Part shown: piece after piece, positions 33,110-42,566 of the stretch
Numbering within the stretch: the first letter of the stretch is position 1
Layout: each line of letters begins with the position of its first letter
Assembly: GCA_947489315.1 (NCBI GenBank)
Contig: CANLCX010000001.1
Span: 623,501-687,500 of the forward strand
Origin: an uncultured Sphingomonadaceae bacterium
Lineage (GTDB): Bacteria; Pseudomonadota; Alphaproteobacteria; Sphingomonadales; Sphingomonadaceae
Direction: 5' to 3'
Length of the DNA stretch: 64,000 nucleotides
Translations under genes and position numbers: made by a program
Notes under the pieces: generated by a model
What the model saw: only the letters and a program-made list of their open reading frames with translations
Told to the model about the DNA's origin: nothing
The model's database searches: none

Positions 33110-34027
33110 CTATAGACTGGAAGCCAGCGCCATGATGACGCCGATGCCGACCAAGATGATACCGGTCACCTCATTTTGACCCAGCGGTTCCTTCAAATAA
33201 AAGCGTCCAAAGCCAAGCGTATATAATATCTGGGTTTGACCAAGGATGCCGACGAGAGCGACTGGACCATGAGCATAGGCGATAAACCAGCCTGCCGATG
33301 CGGTTGCGGCCAGCAATCCGACTTGGGCTGTTACCCGCCATCGCACCAGCATGGCGCGAAACTGGTCCGGTTCGCGAATGATGACATAGGCACCCTGCAT
33401 CAATGCCTGAAAGCCTAGCACCGCCGTGAGCACAGTTAATCCGGCATAAGTTCGCTCGACATCGACAATGGCATTGGCGGATTGCTTGATGAAAATCGCG
33501 GTGAGTGCAAAGAGGAAGCCGGCGCTGAGCCCGGTCAGTGCCGCCGGTTTTTTCAAGCCGCGCAGCCATTGCAGCAAGCCACGTGCGCCCCCCTCTACTG
33601 ATACGAATAATATGCCCATAAAGGCGATGCCAATCCCCAGCCATGCCAACGGGGCCAGCGTTTCGCCGAGGATCAGCCAACCGAGCAGAGCGACAATCAG
33701 CGTTTCGGTTTTCATATAGGCGGTGCCGCTGACGAGATTGCGAAAGCCAAAGGACATGATGATCAAATTTGTTGCCAGCATCTGGGCAAATCCGGCGAGC
33801 CAGGCGAATAACCAAAAAGAGCCGCCGAGGTCGGGCAGGGCAGCCCTGCCGGTGACCAGCATATAGCCCGCCAGCATCATGCAAGCGATCGGCCAGCCAA
33901 AGAAGAAGCGCGACAGGGCCGCTGCATTGACCGACATTTCCGCACGGATACGCTGCTGCACTGCCATCCGCCAAGCAAGGAACAGGGCAGCCAGCAAAGC
34001 GGCGGGTATCCAAATGGGGAAGGTCAA
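33110..34027 (-). CDS. EamA/DMT-family transporter
   Basis: Inner-membrane metabolite exporter of the drug/metabolite family. The 305-residue protein has ten predicted helices in two repeats of five. The first repeat ends near LGWLILGETLAPLAWLGIGI and the second near RFYLKEPLGQNEVTGIILVG, the conserved EamA repeat ends. The substrate is unknown. It overlaps the end of the upstream small membrane-protein gene by four bases, so the two are probably co-translated. Confidence 0.85.
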   Translation of the reverse strand: MTFPIWIPAALLAALFLAWRMAVQQRIRAEMSVNAAALSRFFFGWPIACMMLAGYMLVTGRAALPDLGGSFWLFAWLAGFAQMLATNLIIMSFGFRNLVSGTAYMKTETLIVALLGWLILGETLAPLAWLGIGIAFMGILFVSVEGGARGLLQWLRGLKKPAALTGLSAGFLFALTAIFIKQSANAIVDVERTYAGLTVLTAVLGFQALMQGAYVIIREPDQFRAMLVRWRVTAQVGLLAATASAGWFIAYAHGPVALVGILGQTQILYTLGFGRFYLKEPLGQNEVTGIILVGIGVIMALASSL

Positions 34028-34515
34028 AGAGGCCGCGCGTCCACTGTCTCAGAGAGGAAATCCAATATCTTCTGCGGCGTACCGGAATCTTCCGGTGGGT
34101 CGTTGCGAGTTTTATAGGCCGCCGTCAGGCCAATGGCGAGCATCACTGCCGGAATTCCCGAGAAGATGAGATTGAAAAATAGCGGTGCCGCATCAACGAA
34201 CCATAATGATAAAGAGAATAGAAAAAACGCACCCACAAATCCATTCCAGAACAGAAAAAATGGAATGCCTTTGCCTTGACTGATTGTGCCCTCGATCAAA
34301 GTGCCGCCATCATGTTCCCGCATCTTCGCCTTTAAATTGGGTTCTGATCCATTGTTAAAACCTCGGCGCCGATAAGTCAGCGCCATTTTCGCTTCCGTCC
34401 CCCCGCCAAAGACATGATAACCCTTGCGCCTCTTGCGCTTCTTCATCTCCGCTTTCAGTTTCAGCGCGAGCGCAATCGGATCAAGCGGGGAATAGAGTTT
34501 GATATCTTCTTTCAT
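34024..34515 (-). CDS. Hypothetical membrane protein (two TM segments)
   Basis: A 163-residue protein with a basic N-terminal half (KAEMKKRKRRKG) and two hydrophobic segments in the C-terminal half (FFLFWNGFVGAFFLFSLSLW and FFNLIFSGIPAVMLAIGLTA). It lies between fumarase (12 bases upstream) and the EamA transporter (four-base overlap). No family recognised. Confidence 0.7.
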   Translation of the reverse strand: MKEDIKLYSPLDPIALALKLKAEMKKRKRRKGYHVFGGGTEAKMALTYRRRGFNNGSEPNLKAKMREHDGGTLIEGTISQGKGIPFFLFWNGFVGAFFLFSLSLWFVDAAPLFFNLIFSGIPAVMLAIGLTAAYKTRNDPPEDSGTPQKILDFLSETVDARPL

Positions 34516-34527
34516 ATGGAAAGCCGA

Positions 34528-36054
34528 TCAAACGCCTTCGAGCAATTTCTCCCGCTTGATCTTCTCTTGCCAAACCAACGGTGCTAGATGATGCACGCTT
34601 TGCCCCTCGGCATCGACCGCAACCGTGACAGGCATATCCTGCACTTCAAACTCATAAATCGCTTCCATGCCAAGGTCTTCAAAACCAACGACTTTGGAAC
34701 CCTTGATCGCTCGGCTGACCAGATAGGCGCTGCCGCCTACGGCCATCAGATAGGCGCTTTTGTGTTTCTTGATCGAGCCGACAGTATCCAGCCCGCGTTC
34801 CGCCTTGCCGACCATGGCGAGCAAGCCCTGTTCCAGCATCATGTCAGTAAACTTGTCCATCCGCGTGGCGGTGGTCGGGCCAGCGGGGCCGACCACTTCC
34901 TCGCCGACCGGATCAACCGGACCGACATAATAGATAACGCGACCTTTAAACTCGACTGGAAGCTCTTCGCCCTTGTCGAGCATATCCTTGATCCGCTTAT
35001 GCGCGGCATCGCGGCCGGTCAGCATCTTGCCGTTGAGCAGCAGGCGGTCGCCATGTTTCCATGTTGCGACTTCAGCAGCATCAAGCTGGTCGAGATGGAC
35101 GCGCTTGGCTTCGGATGACGGGGTCCAGTTCACGTCCGGCCATTCATCGAGTTTCGGTGCTTCGAGATAGGCGGGGCCACTGCCGTCCAGCGTGAAATGC
35201 GCATGGCGGGTGGCGGCGCAATTGGGAATCATCGCAACCGGTTTGCCCGCGGCATGGCAGGGCCAATCGTTGATTTTGACATCCAATATGGTGGATAATC
35301 CGCCAAGCCCCTGCGCGCCAATGCCGAGCGCATTGACCTTGTCGAAAATTTCGATGCGCAGTTCCTCAATATCATTGCGCGGCCCACGTTGTTTGAGCTG
35401 CCCCATATCAATCGGATCCATCAGCGATTGCTTGGCAAGTAGCACCGCGCGTTCCGCAGTGCCGCCAATACCGATGCCGAGCATGCCTGGTGGGCACCAG
35501 CCCGCACCCATTTGGGGAATCATATCGAGCACCCAATCGACGATATTGTCGCTCGGGTTCATCATCTTGAATTTGGATTTATTCTCCGACCCGCCGCCTT
35601 TGGCCGCGACATCAACAGACACGCTATTGCCGGGTACCATTTCGACATGGAGTACAGAGGGCGTGTTATCCTTGGTATTGCGCCGCGTAAAAGCGGGATC
35701 GGTCAGGATCGAGGCGCGCAGCTTGTTTTCCGGATGGAGATAGGCGCGGCGGACACCTTCATCGACAATTTCCTGCATGGACTGGGATGTTTCGTCGAGC
35801 CGGCAATCCATGCCCCATTTGACGAAAATATTCACAATGCCAGTATCCTGACAAATCGGCCGGTGCCCTTCGGCGCACATTTTCGAATTGGTCAATATCT
35901 GTGCAATCGCGTCCTTGGCTGCTGGCGATTTCTCTGCCTCATAGGCGTCTCCCAGCGCCCGGATATAGTCCATCGGATGATAGTAAGAGATAAATTGCAG
36001 CGCGTCGGCGACGCTCTCAATCAGGTCGGCGGTTTTAATGGTGACTGTCATCAT
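34528..36054 (-). CDS. Class I fumarate hydratase (4Fe-4S)
   Basis: Interconverts fumarate and malate in the TCA cycle using an oxygen-sensitive iron-sulfur cluster. The 508-residue protein is the single-chain class I form. Likely cluster cysteines are in GHRPICQDTGI, GAGWCPPGMLGIGIGGT and PVAMIPNCAATRHAHF. The C-terminal beta domain has the VGPAGPTTATRMDKFTDMML motif. Length is typical. Oxygen sensitivity is of interest next to a locus with many redox genes, but the enzyme is common in aerobic sphingomonads. Confidence 0.95.
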   Translation of the reverse strand: MMTVTIKTADLIESVADALQFISYYHPMDYIRALGDAYEAEKSPAAKDAIAQILTNSKMCAEGHRPICQDTGIVNIFVKWGMDCRLDETSQSMQEIVDEGVRRAYLHPENKLRASILTDPAFTRRNTKDNTPSVLHVEMVPGNSVSVDVAAKGGGSENKSKFKMMNPSDNIVDWVLDMIPQMGAGWCPPGMLGIGIGGTAERAVLLAKQSLMDPIDMGQLKQRGPRNDIEELRIEIFDKVNALGIGAQGLGGLSTILDVKINDWPCHAAGKPVAMIPNCAATRHAHFTLDGSGPAYLEAPKLDEWPDVNWTPSSEAKRVHLDQLDAAEVATWKHGDRLLLNGKMLTGRDAAHKRIKDMLDKGEELPVEFKGRVIYYVGPVDPVGEEVVGPAGPTTATRMDKFTDMMLEQGLLAMVGKAERGLDTVGSIKKHKSAYLMAVGGSAYLVSRAIKGSKVVGFEDLGMEAIYEFEVQDMPVTVAVDAEGQSVHHLAPLVWQEKIKREKLLEGV

Positions 36055-36157
36055 GGCTCCGGAAATAATCTAAGGATGCGATCCGGGAGCCTTTTGGCTG
36101 ATATGTGTCAAACGGGCAAGTTTTTGTGATTGCGGACGAATGTTCCTTTGCCGGTTT

Positions 36158-37285
<1,128 letters not shown>

Positions 37286-37389
37286 CTAGTCGGATCGTGC
37301 CTAAAATGGGTCTGGTTCTGATCGTTTGCCAATCTGGTAATAGTGGTTCAGCATTAAAGCACGCGAAGCAATTGCAACGGAGATCATAT

Positions 37390-38346
37390 ATGCGAATCTT
37401 TATAACTGGCGCATCCGGTTTTGTTGGGGGAGCGGCCACCCGGTCGCTGATCGAGGCCGGACATCAAGTTTTAGCCATGTCGCGCAGTGAGACATCCGAT
37501 GGGGTGATCCGCGATCTTGGGGCGGAACCGGTTCGTTGTGATCTGGAAAAGATCACTCCGGAGCATATTGGCGATGCCGAGATAGTGATCCATAGCGCCG
37601 CCTTTGTTGAGGACTGGGGCCCTAAAGACGCTTGGTATAAATATAATGTGCTGGGAACCCAATCGACGCTCAAGGCTGCCGAGGCAGCTGGCGTGCGGCG
37701 CTTCATTCATATCGGTACAGAAGCGGCAATCTGTCATGGTCAGCATGTTCGAGACGCGGACGAGACGGTGCCGCTCGCGCCGGATTCGCCTTATCCCTAT
37801 TGCGCGACCAAGGCACAGGCGGAGAAATTGGTGCGCGACGCCAATCGTGCCGGAGCATTTGAAACGATCGTTTTGCGGCCGCGTTTCATCTGGGGGCCGG
37901 GGGATACGACCTTACTGCCGTTAGTCGAGGCGATGGCCAAGAGCGGCAAGTGGATGTGGATTGACGGCGGCAAGGCGATGACATCGACAACCCATATTGC
38001 CAATCTGGTGCATGCGATAAGCTTGGCGCTAGACAAGGGCAGGGCTGGCGAGGCCTATTTCATATTGGATGACGGAACAATCAGCCTGAAGGATATGATC
38101 GGCAACATGGCAAGTGCTCGCGATCTGGCATTGTCGGAAAAATCCATTGCACCGGGGCTCGCGGAATTTGTCGGTCGGGCGTCCGAAAAAATATGGCGAA
38201 CATTCGGTTTGAAAGGCGCGCCGCCGCTGACCGCTCATGCCGCCATGGTTATGTCTCACGATTGCACGCTCAACGGATCAAAAGCGGCGGCGGATCTCGG
38301 CTATCAACCCGTCATCAGTCGAGAGGAAGGATGGGCGGCTCTATAA
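37390..38346 (+). CDS. NAD-dependent epimerase/dehydratase family protein
   Basis: Extended SDR enzyme, nearest in style to 3-beta-hydroxysteroid dehydrogenase/dihydroflavonol reductase-like proteins. The 318-residue protein starts MRIFITGASGFVGGAATRSL, giving the GASGFVGG cofactor motif. The active-site pair is in PYPYCATKAQAEKLV (Y-x-x-x-K) and the later PRFIWGPGDTTLL motif is typical. ATG 37390 has GGAG ten bases upstream. Divergent from mreB. The substrate is not known. Confidence 0.87.
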   Translation: MRIFITGASGFVGGAATRSLIEAGHQVLAMSRSETSDGVIRDLGAEPVRCDLEKITPEHIGDAEIVIHSAAFVEDWGPKDAWYKYNVLGTQSTLKAAEAAGVRRFIHIGTEAAICHGQHVRDADETVPLAPDSPYPYCATKAQAEKLVRDANRAGAFETIVLRPRFIWGPGDTTLLPLVEAMAKSGKWMWIDGGKAMTSTTHIANLVHAISLALDKGRAGEAYFILDDGTISLKDMIGNMASARDLALSEKSIAPGLAEFVGRASEKIWRTFGLKGAPPLTAHAAMVMSHDCTLNGSKAAADLGYQPVISREEGWAAL

Positions 38347-38458
38347 TCGCAAATTGCGCTCCGGAGGATCAACGGAAAATAATCCTCTGGGTTGTGCATT
38401 GGACAAGTGGATTCTCTATTCGCTGTGGAATAAAATTTCACGGCTTTGAATCATTCCA

Positions 38459-38474
38459 ACACCATATCTAGTGT
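38459..38474. promoter_or_regulatory. NrdR box upstream of nrdA
   Basis: ACACCATATCTAGTGT fits the 16-bp NrdR consensus (ACAC-N-ATAT-N-T-N-GTGT). NrdR represses ribonucleotide reductase genes when dATP is high. A clear second box at the usual spacing of about 31 bp is not seen; the ACACCTGTGCAT sequence at 38491 is at most a weak half. Confidence 0.8.
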
Positions 38475-38484
38475 CATAAATATG

Positions 38485-38515
38485 TCATCCACACCTGTGC
38501 ATGAATTGTGGATAA
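38485..38515. promoter_or_regulatory. Inverted pair of DnaA boxes upstream of nrdA
   Basis: TCATCCACA (38485-38493, one mismatch to TTATNCACA) and TGTGGATAA (38507-38515, exact consensus on the minus strand). DnaA boxes in the nrd promoter are known from E. coli nrdAB, where they tie dNTP supply to replication initiation. The same role is inferred here. Confidence 0.65.
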
Positions 38516-38691
38516 TTTATTTGTAAAATTTGATCCACCCTATTGCGTTATGCCCAAGGCTTAGCAGGTCCACGCGTCGCTGCGCTGCAGCATGAATCGG
38601 CCGTCGACGAAGCGATTCATTTATGCGACGAACGGAGTCGTTAAAATGTCATTTACCCTCTTGCATATAATTCTGATTCAGCCACTATAGG

Positions 38692-38793
38692 TTGTGGTTA
38701 GGCCAAGGGGGCACACCAACGTATAGTATTACTCGCCAGTAACGCCGACTCGGTGGATGGCTCCCTTTGGCTTGTACCACAAGCGATTTTTTT
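38692..38793 (+). ncRNA. Large structured RNA element with T-run before nrdA
   Basis: TTGTGGT (38692-38698) pairs with ACCACAA (38776-38782). GCCAAGGGGGC (38702-38712) pairs with GCTCCC-T-TTGGC (38760-38771) with one bulge. CACC (38714-38717) pairs with GGTG (38752-38755), and TTACT-CGCC-AGTAA (38729-38742) forms the apical hairpin. T7 follows at 38787-38793. TATAAT at 38666 could start a short RNA there. It may be a nrdA leader attenuator or a separate small RNA. It matches no RNA family I recognise. Confidence 0.55.
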
Positions 38794-38977
38794 GGGTTTT
38801 TGGGCAAAAATAAATGCCCGTCCAGGTTGTAAAAATGTTATGTTCATGGGCTTCGACTTCAGGCCATTGTCCGAGTCGAACAATACAAGAACAAATGACC
38901 CGGTATTAAACCCACCAGAAGGCTGGTCGATTGGCTGGTAAATATGAATGGTTTGGTAGTTTGATTAGGGGGCTTTG

Positions 38978-41035
38978 ATGGATTTTAGAGATAGCCGGGA
39001 TGATTCCGGGAATAGTGATAAAGATATGAGTGAGAGTGAAATGGGCGCCGAAGTTTTGGACACGCCAAAAGATAAATCTAAAAGCACCGCAAAAAAGGCC
39101 CCGGTGAAAGAGCCGGAGATCAGTAAAAAAGCTGCGTCTGAAGCGGCTGCGGAAAAGCAAAATGACGAGAATGAGCTGAAAGCGGAACGCGACAGCCATA
39201 GCGTCGAAAAGCGCCGGTTTAAAATTGTACAGGATGATTCGCGCGATGCGCTGCTCACCGACTTTGGCAAGGAAACGCTGAAAGATCGCTACCTGCTTCC
39301 TGAAGAGAGTTTCCAGGATCTATTCTCTCGCGTGGCGGATGCTTATGCGGATGATCAGGAGCATGCGCAGCGGCTCTATGATTACATCTCCAAACTCTGG
39401 TTCATGCCAGCGACGCCGGTATTGTCCAATGGCGGCACCGGTCGCGGTTTGCCGATCTCTTGCTATCTCAATAGCGTGGATGACAGCCTCGGCGGGATCG
39501 TTAAAACCTGGAACGAAAATGTATGGCTCGCATCCAAGGGCGGCGGCATCGGCACCTATTGGGGCAGCGTAAGAGGCATTGGTGAGCCAGTTGGCCTCAA
39601 TGGTAAAACCTCTGGCATCATTCCGTTCGTGCGCGTGATGGACAGTCTGACACTAGCGATTTCGCAAGGCAGCTTGCGCCGCGGGTCTGCGGCTTGCTAT
39701 CTCGATGTTGATCATCCGGAAATCGAAGAATTTCTTGAAATCAGAAAGGCTTCCGGCGACTTTAACCGGAAAGCTCTGAACCTGCACCACGGCGTTCTCC
39801 TGACCGACGAGTTTATGGAAGCGGTGCGTGACGGCGCGGAATTTAATCTCAAATCACCGAAAGACGGTTCAGTGCGCAGCACAGTAGATGCGCGGAGCCT
39901 GTTCCAGAAATTGGTCGAGACACGTCTCGCCACCGGTGAACCTTATATTATTTTCAACGATACGGTGAACCGGACGATGCCCAAGCATCACCGCGAGCTG
40001 GGTCTGAAAGTTTCCACATCCAACCTATGTTCCGAGATCACTCTGCCAACGGGTCGCGATCACTTGGGCGAGGACAGGACGGCAGTGTGTTGCCTGTCCT
40101 CGCTGAACCTGGAAACATGGGATCAGTGGAGCGGCGACAAGGACTTTATCGAGGATATCATGCGTTTCCTCGACAATGTTCTGCAGGATTATATTGACCG
40201 CGCGCCGGACGAAATGGCGCGCGCCAAATATAGCGCCAGCCGCGAACGCAGTGTCGGTCTGGGTGTCATGGGCTATCACAGCTTCTTGCAAGCCCGTGGC
40301 CTCGGCTTTGAAAGCGCGCTGGCAAAATCGTGGAATATGAAGATCTTCAAGCATATTTCCGCCAAAGCGTCCGAAGCCAGCATGATGCTCGCCCATGAAC
40401 GCGGCCCTTGCCCCGATGCAGCAGATCAAGGCGTGATGGAGCGCTTCTCCTGCAAAATGGCAATCGCGCCAACCGCGTCGATTTCGATCATTTGCGGTGG
40501 AGCGTCAGCCTGTATCGAGCCAATCCCGGCGAATATTTACACGCACAAAACGCTCTCGGGCAGCTTTGTCGTTAAAAACCCGCATCTGGAAAAACTGCTT
40601 CAGGAAAAATCGAAAGACAGCAATAATGTCTGGAACTCGATCCTGGAACAGGGTGGCAGCGTTCAGCATCTCGACTTCCTCTCAGCCGAGGAAAAAGACA
40701 CCTATAAAACCAGCTTCGAGATTGACCAGCGCTGGCTGCTTGAACTCGCAGCCGATCGTACCCCGTTTATTGATCAGGCACAGTCACTGAACCTGTTCAT
40801 TCCGGCCGATGTCGATAAATGGGATCTGCTAATGCTGCACTTCCGCGCATGGGAATTGGGCATTAAGTCGCTCTACTACCTGCGGTCGAAATCAATCCAG
40901 CGCGCTGGTTTTGCCAGCAGCGATGATGCTGTGAATAGCGGTGTTGAGGCGGACAATACGCTCGATCCCAAAACGGTCGAACTCATGACCACCGCTGGCA
41001 CCACCGACTATGACGAGTGTCTGGCCTGTCAATAA
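38978..41035 (+). CDS. nrdA: Ribonucleotide reductase class I, large subunit
   Basis: Reduces ribonucleotides to deoxyribonucleotides with the NrdB radical subunit. The 685-residue protein starts at ATG 38978 after an AGGGGG site. Residues 1-80 are charged and disordered, with no ATP-cone. The catalytic barrel includes LPISCYLNS (redox cysteine), LRRGSAACYLD, the finger-loop STSNLCSEITLP, VCCLSSLNLE (second redox cysteine), MAIAPTASISIICGG, and the tyrosine pair in IKSLYYLRSKS. The C-terminal shuttle cysteines are in ECLACQ. Lack of the ATP-cone suggests that dATP cannot shut it off in the usual way. Confidence 0.95.
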   Translation: MDFRDSRDDSGNSDKDMSESEMGAEVLDTPKDKSKSTAKKAPVKEPEISKKAASEAAAEKQNDENELKAERDSHSVEKRRFKIVQDDSRDALLTDFGKETLKDRYLLPEESFQDLFSRVADAYADDQEHAQRLYDYISKLWFMPATPVLSNGGTGRGLPISCYLNSVDDSLGGIVKTWNENVWLASKGGGIGTYWGSVRGIGEPVGLNGKTSGIIPFVRVMDSLTLAISQGSLRRGSAACYLDVDHPEIEEFLEIRKASGDFNRKALNLHHGVLLTDEFMEAVRDGAEFNLKSPKDGSVRSTVDARSLFQKLVETRLATGEPYIIFNDTVNRTMPKHHRELGLKVSTSNLCSEITLPTGRDHLGEDRTAVCCLSSLNLETWDQWSGDKDFIEDIMRFLDNVLQDYIDRAPDEMARAKYSASRERSVGLGVMGYHSFLQARGLGFESALAKSWNMKIFKHISAKASEASMMLAHERGPCPDAADQGVMERFSCKMAIAPTASISIICGGASACIEPIPANIYTHKTLSGSFVVKNPHLEKLLQEKSKDSNNVWNSILEQGGSVQHLDFLSAEEKDTYKTSFEIDQRWLLELAADRTPFIDQAQSLNLFIPADVDKWDLLMLHFRAWELGIKSLYYLRSKSIQRAGFASSDDAVNSGVEADNTLDPKTVELMTTAGTTDYDECLACQ

Positions 41036-41041
41036 GGGTTT

Positions 41042-41064
41042 CGATCAAAGTGGTACTTTGATCG
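41042..41064 (+). other. Perfect hairpin just after nrdA
   Basis: CGATCAAAG (41042-41050), loop TGGTA, CTTTGATCG (41056-41064), starting six bases after the nrdA stop. No T-run follows, so it is more likely an RNA-stability or processing hairpin than a terminator. Confidence 0.5.
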
Positions 41065-41079
41065 AGTTGGAGTAGAGTT

Positions 41080-41379
41080 TTGATTTTGGGCATTGAGTAT
41101 CGCTGGCTTTTAATTGGGATAGCAACAATAATGTCCGTCTTCGTTTTTTTGAACGGTCGTAAGCTTTCCCAAGCAGAAACCAATCCGGTGAAGGATATGG
41201 AGGATAAGCTAAAACAAAAATGGTCTTTGTTCAAAGTGATTGGAATACGGGGGTCTGAATATGAGGCGAAGCATATTCGGTTTATGGGAAAGCTCCATAT
41301 GATCTCTGCGCCTATATTTTGGATAATTTTTGTTTCTGTGATCTGGTCGATGAATAGCGGAATTGAATCGATGAATTAA
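41080..41379 (+). CDS. Small membrane protein between nrdA and nrdB
   Basis: A 99-residue protein with two hydrophobic segments (YRWLLIGIATIMSVFVFL near the N-terminus and MISAPIFWIIFVSVIWSM near the C-terminus) joined by a charged loop (VKDMEDKLKQKWSLFKVIG). The start is a TTG or nearby codon, so the N-terminus is uncertain. It follows nrdA by about 45 bases and ends just before a strong terminator, so it may share the nrdA transcript. No family recognised. Confidence 0.6.
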   Translation: MILGIEYRWLLIGIATIMSVFVFLNGRKLSQAETNPVKDMEDKLKQKWSLFKVIGIRGSEYEAKHIRFMGKLHMISAPIFWIIFVSVIWSMNSGIESMN

Positions 41380-41391
41380 AGTTTGCCCACT

Positions 41392-41434
41392 GCCTCCTCC
41401 CTTTGCTCCTTTTGGGAGGAGGCCGTTTTCTTTT
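41392..41434 (+). terminator. Intrinsic terminator after the nrdA-side genes
   Basis: GCCTCCTCCC (41392-41401) and GGGAGGAGGC (41414-41423) form a perfect 10-bp stem followed by CGTTTTCTTTTA. This separates nrdA transcription from the acyltransferase and nrdB. Confidence 0.9.
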
Positions 41435-41491
41435 ACCAGAAGGTTGGACAATCGTGAAAAGCCTGAACAATTAAGGTTCCAAATTTATTTG

Positions 41492-42544
41492 ATGTTAAAA
41501 GTGCCAACCACCAATCCGTCTGCCGCACCGGTAGACCCGACGCTGTCAGCGGGGGAAAACCGGCTGGCCGTGCTGGATGGCTGGCGGGCATTGTGCATAT
41601 TGATGGTATTGGCGGGCCATTTGCTGCCGATTAACCCCATTCTACCGGGCGGCAATGAAGCCTCGGCGGCAGGTGGCATGGCGATTTTCTTCGTGCTCTC
41701 CGGCTTTCTCATCACGCGCTTCCTGTTCGACCGGCCTGAGCCAATGCCGTTCCTGATCCGTCGGATTCTCCGCATCGTACCGCTGGCGTGGTTGGCGATG
41801 ATCATTCTTTATCTGGCGGCCGGTGATAGTCGCAGCACCAGCGACCTGTTTGGCAATTTGTTCTTCACCGCCAATCTTCCGCCCAGCAGTTTGATGACCG
41901 CAGGCGAGCATCTTTGGAGCCTGTGTGTCGAAGCGCAATTCTATCTCGCCGCGGCATTGATCGTGGCGTTATTTGGCAAGCGGGGGCTTTATTTGCTACC
42001 AGTTGCCGCGTTGCTGGTTACCGGTCTGCGCATCATTGCGGGCGAAACAATCAGCATAGTGACCTGGCACCGGGTCGATGAAATTCTTGCCGGCGCGACC
42101 GTGGCGCTGATTTATCTCGGCGCCTTTGGTCCCAAGCTCGCCAGCCTCTTCTCGCAGGTCAATTTTTACGTTGCAGTGATCCTCGCGGTCCTTTGCACCT
42201 ATTTTCTCGACACCCCGCTGGCTTATGCCCGGCCCTATGCGATAGCGCTGATGGTTGGGGTGACATTATGGCATGCGCCGGTCTGGGCGCGCTATTTGCT
42301 CTGCTCTCGCCCCGCCGCTTATATTGCTAAAATATCCTATGCGCTCTATGTCTTTCACGTGATGCTTGATCATACGTGGTTGGGCTCAGGCGAGCTGCTG
42401 GAAAAATATCTCAAGCGGCCGCTGCTTTTTGCGGCCACTTTTGCCCTTGCGCACGTATCGACATATCATTTCGAACAGCGCTTTATCAACCTCGCCAAGC
42501 GGATGACGCCACGCGCGCAACCCGTACCTGTTCCAATTAGTTAA
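41492..42544 (+). CDS. Acyltransferase-3 family membrane protein (OafA/YrhL-like)
   Basis: Inner-membrane O-acyltransferase that modifies surface sugars or other acceptors. The 350-residue protein has about ten helices and the family motifs RLAVLDGWRALCILMVLAGH (His active-site region) and GGMAIFFVLSGFLITRFLFD. Then come RRILRIVPL and EHLWSLCVEAQFYLAAALIV (the SLxVEeqFY motif). ATG 41492 is the likely start; an upstream TTG overlaps the terminator tail. It lies between the two reductase genes with no obvious functional link. Confidence 0.85.
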   Translation: MLKVPTTNPSAAPVDPTLSAGENRLAVLDGWRALCILMVLAGHLLPINPILPGGNEASAAGGMAIFFVLSGFLITRFLFDRPEPMPFLIRRILRIVPLAWLAMIILYLAAGDSRSTSDLFGNLFFTANLPPSSLMTAGEHLWSLCVEAQFYLAAALIVALFGKRGLYLLPVAALLVTGLRIIAGETISIVTWHRVDEILAGATVALIYLGAFGPKLASLFSQVNFYVAVILAVLCTYFLDTPLAYARPYAIALMVGVTLWHAPVWARYLLCSRPAAYIAKISYALYVFHVMLDHTWLGSGELLEKYLKRPLLFAATFALAHVSTYHFEQRFINLAKRMTPRAQPVPVPIS

Positions 42545-42566
42545 TCGCCGACCCAAGGAGTTATTT

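Larger units (their letters stand above)
38347..38977 (+). other. nrdA control region: long non-coding stretch with regulatory DNA and structured RNA
   Basis: About 630 bases without a supported gene. From left to right it holds an NrdR box (38459-38474), an inverted pair of DnaA boxes (38485-38515), an 8-bp inverted repeat ATGAATCG/CGATTCAT around 38590-38620, a TATAAT at 38666-38671, a large hairpin with T-run (38692-38793), and a small GGGC/GCCC hairpin just after it. The separate elements are listed individually. Confidence 0.75.

Noticed and set aside
33171-34013. A 280-codon frame overlapping the EamA transporter in another frame on the same strand
   Set aside because: The transporter frame has ten regular membrane helices; this one is Arg/Gly/Ala-rich without structure.
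38485-38515. Chromosomal replication origin
   Set aside because: Only two DnaA boxes, no AT-rich unwinding repeat series and no dnaA, hemE or parAB nearby; promoter control of nrdA explains them better.
38660-38800. Cobalamin riboswitch before nrdA
   Set aside because: No B12-box or matching core was found, and the reductase is class I rather than the B12-dependent class II.
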